The notes below the pieces were generated by a model that worked only from the letters and a program-made list of their open reading frames with translations, was not told the origin of the DNA and did no database searches. Both the position numbers and the translations under genes were made by a program. From Podocnemis expansa (Eukaryota; Chordata; Testudines; Podocnemididae), in NCBI GenBank assembly GCA_007922195.1, contig ML682128.1, positions 845,674 to 909,673 on the forward strand: a DNA stretch of 64,000 nt, given 5' to 3'. Shown here in pieces: positions 1-10,818 of this stretch. Position 1 is the stretch's first letter. Each line of letters begins with the position of its first letter.

Positions 1-1650
1 CGTTAAGCAGCATAGTTTTAGTGTTGGACAAAATACAAAGCTTGACTTGAATAGGATAGATTAGTGCAGCTGATGGGGATTTTGTTTCTTTAGTCATATT
101 TGTATTAGTGTCATATGTCTTCAAAAACATGGATTGACCTGCTATTGAACAGAGAGTCAGTTTGTCCAACTATTTAGATGTGGCCTAATGCCCAGCTAGA
201 GGTCATATTGGGACCTTTAGTTCATCTCACTTTTGAGCTTGTCTGCGTATACTACAGAGTTTTGTTGCCAAAAGTCAGCTTTTGGTGACAAAAGAGCAGT
301 GCTGTACACACTTCAGTAATCCCCCTGCCCACCAAATTCTCCAGGTCTGGCAACAAAGCCACCTTAATGAGTGCAAAATTTTGCAGCAAAATCAGAGCAA
401 CAGTCAGGGTAGATGCTGTGACTGGGCTCCAGGAGCTATCCCACAATGTCCAGTCTGACTGCTCTGCTCACTGTTTTGAACTCTGCTTTACTGCCCTTTA
501 TTCCAGCTACAGTCATACATCCTTCACCCCCTTCAAAGCCCCAGGAAGTTTTGAAATGGCTCAGCATAGAGAACTCCCACAACCACAACATAGCTAAGCA
601 TGCTGGCTCCTGGCAGAAAATGTAATTCTGCATGGACTGCAGAAGGGGGGGTGGATCATTCCCCTGGGTCGGTGGGGAGAGGTTGTGGGAGACGTCTGAG
701 GGAATCAATCCTGCTCTTCTGTGACGGGTATGCAGGCAGTGTGACTGCTGCTGGGGAAGTGGGGGAGAGGCTCCTGATGTGCTGTGCAGAGCCAAGGAGG
801 GAGGGAGGAGCTGATGTTGGGGTGCCCCCACCCAGTGCCTATTCACAGATTCTCTGCTGAGCTGGGTTGAGGGGGAAACCAGCTGCCTATCCACCCAACA
901 CCTGCCTCAGGATTGGTTGCTTCCAGCTGCTCTCTGAACTGAGGCACCATGAACACACTGACTGTGCCCCAAGACGCATACACAATCTCTCCTCTTGTTC
1001 TCACACTCTCTTACACTTCTTGTGTCTGTGTTCAGCAATGGGAGATTGGCTGACAGGGTAACTGAAAGGTGGCTGTCCATCTAATAGGATGCCCATGGAA
1101 CAATAGGACTCTGAAGCCTTCACAGTGATGCTGTCTGTCCCTGGGAGGCATTGGCAAGTATTCCCAAAGCATCTGGGATAGCTACCCACAATGCACTGGC
1201 TCTTTCTCAAGATCTTAAAGGAATTTGCACCCACTTAATCCATCAGCTGGGGCTTGCTTGGATTAGAGTTGCATACACCCCTGCTGACACTGCAGACCTC
1301 TCATCTTATCTCTGGCTCCTCCAGTGGTCATTTGCTGCACCTGATCCTTTCTCTGCTGTCCTCCTGGATCTTGGTGACCTGTCCAGTTACCTTCTTCCTT
1401 GCTGTTCCAATTCTCTCCTCACCTTCAGTTCCAGACTGATTTCACACATTACACTTTTCACTTGACCTGTTTGACTCCAGCTCCTGCCTTCTTGGTGGTT
1501 GGCCAATCCAGCTTTTCTCCTCCCACTTGCCATTTGACCAGCATAAGATTCTTCTTTAGTAGTTCAGGAACTGGGGTGGGAGAGAGGAGAAGATTCAACA
1601 TCCTTCAGGCATCTCCACTACTCTAAAGCAGCTTTTTCTCAGAGAACTTC

Positions 1651-1682
<32 letters not shown>

Positions 1683-1975
1683 TTCCAGTCAATTGGATGC
1701 AAGTACCCTTACCAGACTCATGGAAAGCCCATGTCCTGCTGACATTAAACTTCTGCCCTCTTTCTATAACCAAACTATCCATGATGAATAATGACGCATT
1801 CACTGAATGAAGGACGTTGGCAGGAACTAAGTTTTCTTATATTCCTCATGAGAATCCCTTTCAATGTGGTACCTGGGTCACTTAACATTTTAAACTCTGC
1901 CTCCTATTACTTTTATGTGGTGAAACCAGACAAGCCAACAGTCTGTATATATAAGCTTTTAACGCTTCTTTCTAG
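1..1975 (+). other. DCBLD1 intron with repeat remnants
   Basis: Non-coding stretch ending in a polypyrimidine tract and TCTAG acceptor at 1971-1975. About 240-600 and 1140-1240 resemble degenerate turtle DNA-transposon sequence (phrases such as 'atcccacaatg' and 'gatagctacccacaatgc'), which I would place with Harbinger-type repeats only tentatively. A run of about 26 A lies near 1656-1681. Several ORFs of 60-150 codons occur on both strands, but none shows family similarity, splice sites or domain structure, so I read no gene here apart from the intron itself. Confidence 0.6.
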
Positions 1976-2496
1976 ATTATCAGCAGCCTCTCATGATTGG
2001 AACTGGGATGGTAACAAGAAAAGGATCCACATTCAGACCAATGGACACAGAGGACGAGGAGAAGAAAGGTAGCTCGGAGATCGAGAACCACTATCACTGT
2101 CCGCACAGAACTAGCCGTCATGAATATGCACTGCCCTTGACAAACCAGGAGCCTGAATATGCCACCCCTATTATAGAGAGGCATCTACCAAGAGACAACA
2201 CATTTCCCTCTGAGAATGACTACACTATACCTGTAATTGCTTCGGCACACAACCATTCCCTTTCTGATTGCAGCTTCACTAATTTGTGTAGGACTGATAT
2301 CAGGAATGGAGACTATCAAACACCACAGTGTCTAACAAACTATGATAAGCCAAAAGTTAACTGTGTCTTCACATCTGTAGGCTACACTACTGACTATCAG
2401 AAACCACAGGCTAATTCACAGGTAAATGAGGGTTATTCAACACCCAGAGACTGTCTGAAACCAGTAAATCACACAGCAATGACAGCCCTCTTGTGA
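1976..2496 (+). CDS. DCBLD1: DCBLD1 last coding exon (cytoplasmic tail)
   Basis: This exon encodes the C-terminal cytoplasmic tail of DCBLD1 (discoidin, CUB and LCCL domain-containing protein 1), a single-pass membrane receptor-like protein. It opens after TTCTTTCTAG with two bases finishing a split Asp codon, then reads YQQPLMIGTGMVTRKGSTF. It ends in PRDCLKPVNHTAMTALL before TGA at 2494-2496. This follows my recollection of the end of human DCBLD1 closely. The tail carries eight YxxP motifs (YQQP, YALP, YATP, YTIP, YQTP, YDKP, YQKP, YSTP), the type bound by CRK/CRKL SH2 domains when phosphorylated. The CUB, LCCL, discoidin and membrane segments lie in upstream exons outside the window. The frame is open throughout. 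DCBLD2 is the paralogue, but the terminal TAMTALL favours DCBLD1. Confidence 0.93.
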
Positions 2497-3734
2497 CCTG
2501 CTGAGTGAGACATCTGCTGCACCAGTGAACTCTGTAGCTACTGGAATGAATGTATTATAGTTTAAAAGGAGTCCACTCCAGCAGCTAGAAGATTAAACTC
2601 AGTCTGGGTACCTAATATTGCAGTTCTGTTGTATTTTGACAGTTGAAAACCAGAGTACACTGATAACGACTGACTGTAGCAACAGAAAATGATCGGTGAA
2701 GATTCTTTCTATAACTGATTTGTAATATGTGCAATTTGTACATAACTTTATTTAAAGAAAACTGTTTCCTTTTGTCTTTTTGTTGTGTATTTAATTGGTA
2801 TGGGAAACAGCTGTTGCAAAAGTTCCTATATGGGGGGAAAGAAACCTTACTGATCTGAACTTTTATTGTATTAGCAATCTTAAATTGTATTTTCCTATGG
2901 CTTTGGGGGGTTCATTTCCTTTCCCATCAGAGCTGAAAATAAGACATTTTCATAGTTATTTTTTCTAGAAAGGATGAATGAAATAATCTACTTGAAACAT
3001 AAAGTGTGCACAAGAGGGTGGGGAAGCAATTAAATGTGATGCTCAGACCAAAGCTAGTTTTTAGTAGCATCTTTACATGCTTGGATTTGATTTGATAGGA
3101 TGCAAGGTGAGTCTCTGTTGATGTGACTGTTTATGTTAAGTGGAAGAGATTTAAATCAGCTTTGGTTCGAGCAGAATGTTTGGGGGTTTTTGTTGTGGTG
3201 ACCACTATATCCTCTCTTTTGGCATATACAAAATCTCTATCTCTGAATCTGACTTTTCAAGAAGCTTCTATGGAACCAAAATGTGAATTAGGAGAATTTG
3301 CAAGCAGCATACATTTTAAAGTTTTTATTGGAGCTGAGTTATTTTTCTTTTAAATTTAGGGCTTTACCCCTTTTAATATTTGCACACCATACAATGCAAC
3401 ATGCATGTGGCTTGCTATGGCATTTAAAATCATGGGAGGTCACAACATAACTGGTTTTAGATGGTTGGGGGTGTCTTTGTGGGGAAGGTCCATGCAGTGT
3501 ACCTGCAGTGCATTGGGTATTGGGACCCTTCACCTGTCTAGAGCCCCTCCTTCCCCCCCTGAAATTAGTGGGACTCCATGTGGATGCAGGGATTGTCCAT
3601 TGCTGTTCTCCTGGCAATAGTGGGGCCTTGTTTTGCATGCAGAAGCATCTTGTAAAATGTCAAGAAGTTCTATTCTTACTGTAAGGAAAAACAATCTTGT
3701 AGTGAAGGCTTAGAACTGAGAACCAGCCAGCTGA

Positions 3735-3925
3735 TCTGAGTTCTGTTAACAAATATGGGGTCTTAAACAAATTGCTTAATTTCTCAAGATCTTCAGTTTC
3801 CCCATCCATAAAAATGGAAGTGGTATTTACCAGCCTCAGAAAGATGCTATGAGGCTAAATTACCTGTAAAGCGCTTTGAGATCCTTGGGTGGAAGGTGCT
3901 CTAAATGTACAAAGTGTTGTTTAAG
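3735..3925 (+). repeat. MIR-type SINE
   Basis: The stretch reads like the MIR/CORE-SINE body: ATTGCTTAATTTCTCAAG, then CAGTTTCCCCATCCATAAAA, then AATTACCTGTAAAGCGCTTT and a GAGATCC tail. It lies inside the DCBLD1 3' UTR in the same orientation. Confidence 0.75.
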
Positions 3926-4239
3926 AATATGCTAATTCTGGCTGTATCTGGTCCTCAAAAAAGCTCTTAATAGTTTTCCTGTGCTTGTCTCACTGTGCTT
4001 GTGCTGGGGCCTGTAATGTGCAATGACCTTCTACTAGTGCTGAATTAAAACGTGGAGAGTGTGTATTTGTGTGTCTCCAGTACAGAAGAGTCAAGGTAAC
4101 TATCCTTCCACTATTGCTGTCAGTACAATTTCTATGAAATGTATGAACACTTCAGGTCCTGAAGCAAAACTACAGCAAGCCTATTTGCAAACCACATTGT
4201 TTGGTATTGTTTACTTTCTGTTGTTTACATACCTGTGTA

Positions 4240-4245
4240 AATAAA
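4240..4245 (+). terminator. DCBLD1: Polyadenylation signal AATAAA, DCBLD1
   Basis: AATAAA in the context CTGTGTAAATAAAGGACACTG, about 1.74 kb downstream of the DCBLD1 stop codon. This is the first canonical hexamer that looks like a true 3' end in the stretch. A later hexamer near 4435 is the alternative. Confidence 0.55.
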
Positions 4246-4265
4246 GGACACTGATATTTGTAAGG

Positions 4266-5131
4266 GTATCACTGGAGTCTAGCTCTCCTTTATTGTCACA
4301 GCAAGAGCTGCATATGCTGCGGGAGGAGAAATGTGACATGCACACCAAATAGGTGTTCTTTACTATGTGCAAAAGTAACCAATTGTGCTGCTGCCATGTA
4401 TGTTCCTATTGTCACTTAACAGGCCTTGCTAAAATAAAATTATTGCTGTACCTCATTTAGTGTGTCTTTTTGACCCACAGTTTTGGAGCAGGGGAAAGGA
4501 GAGAAAGAAGGGAAAAAATAAAGATTAAACTTGATACTGGTTTTATATAGCTGATGAAGGGAGAAATGATACCCTCTCATAGCCATATCAATACTCCAGT
4601 CTCCCTCCCACCCACAGATGTAGTATGACAAGCAAAAGTCCAAGGCTTATCTACCCTACCACAGATGCTGGTCTAACTTCTGTTGCTTAGATGTGTGAAT
4701 AAATGACACTGAGTGACATAACACCAACCTGAGTGAGGCTGATTTAGTGCTGCCCTCCACCACCAACCCCACACAAACAGAGAGGGCAGCACTGTATATG
4801 AAGCGCGGACTGTAGCATCACTGTTATAGTTATGTAACACAGTTATGGCAGGGTTGCGGCAGCAGATCTCTGGAGAGAAGTGGGAGTTGGGGGTAGGTCA
4901 TCACAGGTGTGTGGTGACCTGGGGTGTGATTAGTCAAACCCTGCCTATCTGTGTGTAACTGCTTTGTAGTGGTGGAGATCCATGGACATTGTGCAGCTTG
5001 GCTATTTCCTACAGTGCAGATGGCATTACATGGGTGGGAGCACCTCTTGTCACCATAGCAACTGCCTCTCCAGGAGGCAGCTTTTCTTACGCCAAGGAGA
5101 CCAAGGCAAGCTCTCTCCTATCAGTATAGAG
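4266..5131. other. Intergenic, no gene seen
   Basis: Low-complexity to unique sequence between the end of DCBLD1 and the first recognisable hAT element. It contains the possible second polyadenylation hexamer near 4435. I see no coding exon, RNA gene or classifiable repeat. Confidence 0.5.
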
Positions 5132-5404
5132 CAGTCATGGCCAAACGGTGGCTCGGGAGCTGCAGGTGGCTCTTGAATGAAAAAGTGCGGCTGATGAAGT
5201 GGGATTTTCTCCCACGAAAGCTCATGCGAAAAATCAATCTGTTAATCTTAAAGTGCCACACAACTCCTTGGGTTTTTTTGTGGAAGAATGTCAGCAGATC
5301 AATTTAGTAGGTAAAAGTATATGGCTGTATGCCTCAGTGTGGCTCTTGAAGGTTTAATAATCAACTTGTGTGGCTCCTGAGTTCCATAAGTTTGGCCACC
5401 CCTG
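5132..5404. mobile_element. Non-autonomous hAT element with 8-bp target duplication
   Basis: The ends form an imperfect terminal inverted repeat, CAGTCATGGCCAAAC on the left and GTTTGGCCACCCCTG on the right. They are flanked by near-identical 8-bp direct repeats, GTATAGAG (5124-5131) and GTATGGAG (5405-5412). Eight-bp duplications and CAG...CTG ends are the hAT signature. The interior is 'gtggctc' type sequence with no transposase. It is interrupted by a hammerhead-type repeat starting about 5185. Confidence 0.75.
5185..5285 (+). repeat. Penelope-like repeat with hammerhead ribozyme core
   Basis: CTGATGA at 5191-5197 is followed by a stem-loop (AGTGGG, loop ATTTTCT, CCCAC) and GAAA at 5216-5219. 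It continues with a mini-stem GC-TCAT-GC. This is the order CUGANGA, stem II, GAAA, short stem III of minimal type I hammerheads, which are known from Penelope-like retroelements. The downstream part (CTTAAAGTGCCACACAACTCC) matches the tail of the same repeat at 23840 and 27437. The nucleotides at the expected cleavage site are not the usual UC, so activity is doubtful. It sits inside the hAT element at 5132-5404. Confidence 0.65.
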
Positions 5405-8400
5405 GTATGGAGTGTCTTCACCAGCTGTGCTACTACATTGGTGCAGTTGGCTGCTGTAGTGCTTCTAGGTAGACAAAATCCAAGTAATTAAAGCTACTCC
5501 CTGCATGTCAGGAGGAGGCATGGAGAGAGTATTATCAATGTCAGGCCCTTAAGCCGCTGATGACATGGCTTGATAATAAGGCATCCATCTGCAATGCACT
5601 GTTTAAATATCACTGCACAGTTCATGTTGACACCTGTTTGTTTAACTTCCTCCTGGCACTCAAATGTGTTTCAACACACAACCTAGTTGAGTCCAAGAAA
5701 CTGCTTTTTCAAAAGTCACAGGGAAGTGCTTTAAAGAATTCTCCAAGGGTTTTCAGTCTCCTCCTTTCACCTCTTAGCAACTTGACCTTGGAGGAGTGCA
5801 AGCCAGTATGGCAATGCAGGGCTCTCAGCCTTTCTGCCACTTCTCCTCCCTCTTTATTTTTTTAAACAGGTCTTTTGGGGCTCAGTCGCCACTGCAGCTT
5901 CCCAGTTCTCACTTCCCAAGTACATTCTAACCACTGAGCGAGGCTAGACTGTAAAGACACATATTCAGTTCACAAGGCTCATTGACTTTCTATACCATAA
6001 ACCTGCATGTAAAGGCCCCGCCAAGAGGCCCCAAGCCTTGTAAGGGTGCGTTATGGCAGCTCCCATGGTGGGAGAAGGCAAAAAGGGACAGTAAAGGCCA
6101 GGTCCTGTGAGATTTCCAGTCCCCACAGCTTCTGTGATAGGTTTGATCTCTTAACAGGGCTTGGAGCCGTAAGAACTCATAATATTTGGCACATGATTTG
6201 GAGCCATTTTAAGAGATGTGAGATGAGTCAATTCCTGTTTGCTGGCTTCCAGCAGCCAACCCATCTTCCCTTTCCTGTCTGCCCACCCTTGGAATTTGTC
6301 TGCTCTTGATGCAGGTGGACCAGCCACTGTGTGAGCTGGTGGGGCCTTAAGCTGTAGGCCATACCCACAAGTGGATGTTTGCTGTCTTGCGGGACAAATT
6401 GCGTGACAGCAGCTGTTGGAGGTGATCGAGTGACTGGCCTCATGCTAGTCATATACAACTCCAGGAGCAAATCCAGTCTGCTTCCACCCCCCAGATACCA
6501 CAGGTCTCACCCTGGGTCCATCTTTGCTCCTATAGGGCAGCGTGTTGGTTAGGTTGACTGCCCTGATCTAGGACTGGTTCAGATGCTACCTGGTGTGTGG
6601 TTCTTGCTCCTAGTACACAGCATCTTTGTGTGTGTGATCGCCCCTAAGCTGTAGGGTCACTGACCAAGCTGGCAGCCTAACCTTACACACAACATAGAAA
6701 CTGGCACATCTGGAAGTGAAATGAAACCTGTCACCTTGCAGTCACTAACATGACTGGTCTTTTTGTTGCTGACGACTTTCTCTGAGATGTGGTCAGCAGT
6801 ATTAATCGAATAAACTGGAGTGGTCTTATTGAATCTGGATCGCTGGGCAAAAGTCAAGGCTATCCTCCACCCCCAACCTCATGGGGCCCCTGCCTCCTCC
6901 CCTCAGGCTGCCCCACTACCCCCACCACCTCAGCCTGCACGTCTCCTTTGGTCTCACTGCTGGCCCCTGCTAACCCTTAGGTCTCACTGCTAGCTCCTGT
7001 GCTTTTCCCTGGGCCCATGCTTACCTGTCCCCCCAGCCAGCCAGCCAGCCAGCCGGCATGGAGGCTTTCTCCCAGTGTGAAGCCTGGGGCACTTGCCCAC
7101 CCTGCCCCATACTTAACACTGCCTATGAGACTAAAACACCCATTGAGGAATATCCTGGGGTCTTTTCTACTGTAGTTTAATGATTCAAGCCCTTGTTCAG
7201 ATTCATGCACTTCAGTTCAGGGTTTGAACTTCCTCATTGTCATTAGGACCTTATACAGTGAAGACTTTATCATGGCTCGTCCACTCCAGTGCTGGGGAAT
7301 TTCCACTCAAGAGTGCATGGCCTTCATCACATCCCACTGAGTTCTGGTGCCATGAGTCCCTCAGGTCTTTACAGGCTAAAAGTTAAAAGCTGCTTCTCTT
7401 TTCAGCTATCCCAAATAGTGGGTCTGTCCCAGCTTTAGCTCTGCTCCTCCCATTGGTTTACACTGTACCGGAGTCTTTGGCTGGGAGAATACAAGCTTTT
7501 AAATTCTAATGAACAAGCTGGAGGAGGACAGTCATCTGGGAGTGTGATTGAAAGGCAAATGGCTCTGCTTATGCCTAGCTGAGCCCCATTCTTAGACAAA
7601 GAGGTTGGGAGGTGAGGTGGCGTAGGAAGTTAGATCATCCAGTGATAGGTGTTTGAAAAGCGCTGAACCACACGTTATGAGTTGTAGGAAGGGACTTGTG
7701 AGGTGGGGCTGTGAAGAACTGGTCTGGTGGTTAGCATAAGTTGAATGGTGTACTATCTCAGCAGAAACAATCCTACACTTTCCCCTTCACTGAACACTTG
7801 CGTATGGCGCTGTAGCCACTCTACTCATTGAATAGGAAGCCACCTGTCATCAAAAATCTGTGCCAGCCCTGCTAGGGCTATGGCTAAATATGGTGGACTC
7901 TGACATCCTACTCCCCCTCAGTGCTCATGCTATGTCCCCAAAGCATGACGCAGTCTTCAGCTTTGCACAGCTGCAGCCTAGTTTGTTAACCTGGAGAAGC
8001 CAAAGATAGTTCCCCTAAGCCCCATGTATGTACTGGGTCTCAAGGCATGGCATTAGCGTAGGTAGGAGCTGACCCTCCCTGCATAGCCAATGCCTGGATC
8101 ATTAGACTATACTTAAATGGCTTTATGTGGCCCTCTCTGTCTTTGCAGACCTCTGCAGCTTGAGCACATTACTTAATGCTGCAGCAGAATCCTTCCGGTC
8201 AGAGCAGTGTTTCCTGGACCCACAAACTGGCTACTGTGAATGTACCAGCCAATTGCTGGCGGAACCGCACTCATCAGATTCCTGAATGGGGGGAAAAGAG
8301 CTCAGCTTTGGAATTTCCACTATATCTTTCCTTATGAGCCCTCAGACGGCCATGGGGCCTGCAGAGCAGGTGTTGAGATGAGCAGAGCCATGCCCAGCGA

Positions 8401-9276
8401 GACGTCCTACTTGCGCCAAATGGCCCATGCTAGGGTAATATACACACTGTGCTTTGAACCAAAGTTTGTCTGTGCTCCCTGAAGAGAACTGGAATTCATT
8501 TAATTCCACTTTGGCTGGCAGGATTTAAGGCAAAACACAAGACTTACTCTAGCTCATGTTTCACCCATGTGGAGGAGTGAGATTTCCCTTCTTAGTCCAA
8601 GGCATAGCAGCCCTTCACAGGGAGGGGAAGGAGCAACTCCACTTGCCTGCAGGGAATTCTGAATGCGATGAAAGCTCTCAGAACACTCTCTTTACTCTAG
8701 TGATGTCTAACCATGAACACTACCAAACAGAAATATGCATGCAATATTTATTTCACTGCAAAGCATGTACCTAGGCTAAACAGTAGCATCATTGATGCTC
8801 TCTTGTCTGCAGGTCAGTGGATTCGGAACAGTAGTACCAGAGGCCAGGGAAGTGCTGACAGCCTTATGGCAGCTTGATCATTAGATGCAGTAGCTACAGC
8901 AAAGCATGTTATTTGCCAAGCCAACACAATGGTGCTTGAGGCATTTCATGGAGGTTGCAGGTTCCCCCCCCAGGATCTGACCTGAGGCAAAACACCAAAT
9001 TTGGTGGCGCATGGCCTTGCTATAGCTAGACATTTCTCCTGGGTGGCCTTTAACTGCAGCTCTGTGGGTCAGCCAGACCCTGTCAGGATTCAGGACACTC
9101 AGGATGCAGAAGGAAGGCGCTGGGGTTGGCAGGATGCAGAGAAATGTCATGAAGCCTCTTCCCTCATGGGCTTTTGTCACTTAGTTGAGGTTCTTCCCTA
9201 GGTCTACTGATTGAGGGTGAAGTAATCCTCCTCAAGACATCCATTCTGTCATTTTTCTTCAAGTACCGTCCAGATA
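5405..9276. other. Intergenic, no gene seen
   Basis: No coding exon or intact transposon is recognisable. A short tetranucleotide array (CCAG, about five units) lies near 7028-7052. ORFs of 60-100 codons occur on both strands without recognisable domains or splice context. Older repeats too decayed to classify by eye are likely. Confidence 0.5.
7028..7052. repeat. (CCAG)n microsatellite
   Basis: Tandem CCAG units inside a C-rich patch, about five copies, ending at CCGGCATGG. Confidence 0.8.
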
Positions 9277-9403
9277 GGGTTACCAGATACCAAAGCATGG
9301 AAAGGAGGACAGGGAAGTATGACAACACGGACAAATTGAGCAAATATAGTATTAATGTCATATGCTTCTGTTTTTAATGGGCCGTGGAATGCTTTCCCCT
9401 AAA

Positions 9404-9613
9404 AAGAAGAGGTTACTTACCTGTAACCGGTGTTCTTCGAGAGGTGTGCTCCTGGCCATTCCGTTGTAGGTGTCTGCATGCCCCGTGCACGGCACGCCGG
9501 AAACTTTTTCCCCTAGAGTACCCGTAGGGTCGGCTGTAGCGCCCCCTGGAATGGCGCCGTCGCTGCTCCCTATATAGTCACCAGCCGACCCCTCCCCTCC
9601 TCAGTTCCTTCTA
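9404..9613. repeat. DIRS left terminus and inverted terminal repeat
   Basis: The outer 60 bases (from AAGAAGAGGTTACTTACC) are repeated in inverse orientation in the internal complementary region at 9645-9703. The following stretch, about 9457-9613, is the inverted terminal repeat matching 14997-15156. For a minus-strand element this is the 3' terminus. Confidence 0.85.
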
Positions 9614-9644
9614 CCCCGCTGTCTGAGGGGAGGTGGGAGGGATT

Positions 9645-9742
9645 GGAATGGCCAGGAGCACACCTCTCGAAGAACACCGGTTACAGGTAAGTAACCTCTT
9701 CTTCTTCTTCGAGTGCTGCTCCTGTCCATTCCGTTGTAGGTG
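9645..9742. repeat. DIRS internal complementary region
   Basis: Two adjoining blocks. 9645-9703 is the reverse complement of the left outer terminus (9404-9462), essentially perfect over nearly 60 bases. 9701-9742 is the reverse complement of the right outer terminus (15139-15179). In the DIRS replication model this region templates the joining of the two ends into a circle, so its match to both ends is diagnostic. Confidence 0.85.
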
Positions 9743-9774
9743 AGTATCTAGCCTTACCTTGGAGGTGGGAGACA

Positions 9775-10818
9775 TCACGGACAGACAGCTTGCAGCACTG
9801 CCATTCCCACTGCCGCATCCTGCTGCGCTTGCTGGGTGATGGCATAATGCTGCGCAAAGGTATGCGGGGAGGACCACGTTGCCGCCTTGCATATGTCTAC
9901 GATCAGGACTCCCGCCAGGAATGCTGTTGAGGCCGCTTGGGCCCTTGTTGAATGGGCTGTTGCCCTCGGTAGTTGTCTACCTCCCAGCTTGTAGCACTCC
10001 TTAATACAAGCCTTAATCCAGGAGGCGATCCTCTGCGTGGACACCGGCTGGCCCTTTTTGTAGTTTGCCACTGCCACAAAGAGCTGGGGGGGTCTTGCGA
10101 AACAGCTTCACTCTTTCTATATAAAAGGCCAGTGCCCGGCGCACGTTCAGGGAATGGAGGCCCCTCTCCTCCTCTGACGCGTGGGGTTTTGGACAGAATA
10201 GGGGCAGGCAAATGTCCTGGCTCATATGGAAGTGTGACACCACCTTGGGCCGGAAGGACGGGTGGGGGCGCAACTGTACCTTGTCCTTGAAAAACAGTGC
10301 GTATGGAGGGTCTGCTACCAAGGCGCAGAGCTCTGACACTCTCCTGGCCGATGTGATCATCACCAGGAACGCGACCTTCCATGACAGGTATAGCAGTGAA
10401 CATGTTGCCAGGGGCTCAAAGGGTGGTCTGGTGAGCCGCGATAGGACCACATTTAAGTCCCACTGGCTCGCCGGCAGTCTCACTGCCGGGTACAGTTTCG
10501 AGAGGCCAGTCAGGAATCTTTTCACCATAGGGGTGGTAAACAGTGAGCTATGCCCAGGATTGCTGCGGAAAGCCGCAATTGCCGCTAAGTGGACCTTCAG
10601 GGATGACAATGACAGCCCCCCCCAGATTTTAAGTGCCATAAATAGTCCAGTATGCGGTGGATGGGGACCGACGTTGGGTCCTCCCCGTTGACCCCAGCCC
10701 ACCGTGCAAATCTGCTCCACTTAGCTACATATGTAGTTCTTGTGGAGGGTTTTCTGCTGCCACGCAAAACTTCCCTCACCGGGGAGGAGCACAGCTGCTC
10801 GCTGTCCGTTAACCATGA
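9775..10818 (-). pseudogene. DIRS tyrosine recombinase, frameshifted twice
   Basis: Encodes the recombinase that would integrate the circular DIRS cDNA. The N-terminal core-binding part (SRKPSTRTTYVAKWSRFARW, about 10759-10700) is in one frame. The middle, including SARRVSELC with the first catalytic Arg near 10340, is in a second frame. The C-terminal part has HSTR (the HxxR box, residues 42-45 of the segment starting 10077) and HTFAQHYAI with the nucleophilic Tyr near 9845, in a third frame. Both frame changes coincide with homopolymers: C8 at 10616-10623 and G7 at 10086-10092. Catalytic residues are all present across the pieces. The breaks may be slippage mutations or base-calling errors. 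The 5' end overlaps the RT ORF slightly, as is common in DIRS. Confidence 0.88.

Larger units (their letters stand above)
2497..4265 (+). other. DCBLD1: DCBLD1 3' UTR (probable)
   Basis: AT-rich sequence follows the stop codon without splice signals. A canonical AATAAA lies at 4240-4245, so cleavage is expected around 4255-4265. A second AATAAA-type hexamer in CTAAAATAAAATTATT near 4435 could serve as a later site. A MIR-type SINE is embedded at about 3735-3925. Short ORFs in this stretch are not supported as genes. Confidence 0.6.

Noticed and set aside
436..894. A 152-codon minus-strand ORF in the DCBLD1 intron
   Set aside because: It overlaps plus-strand ORFs of similar length, shows no domain or splice support, and lies in likely decayed transposon sequence.
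1640..1690. Long A run as the tail of a processed pseudogene
   Set aside because: The sequence before it has no recognisable coding remnant or polyadenylation signal, and no target duplication was found.
4540..4575. GCTGATGAAGGGAG as another hammerhead core
   Set aside because: No stem II or GAAA follows at the right spacing, so it is a chance match to CTGATGA.
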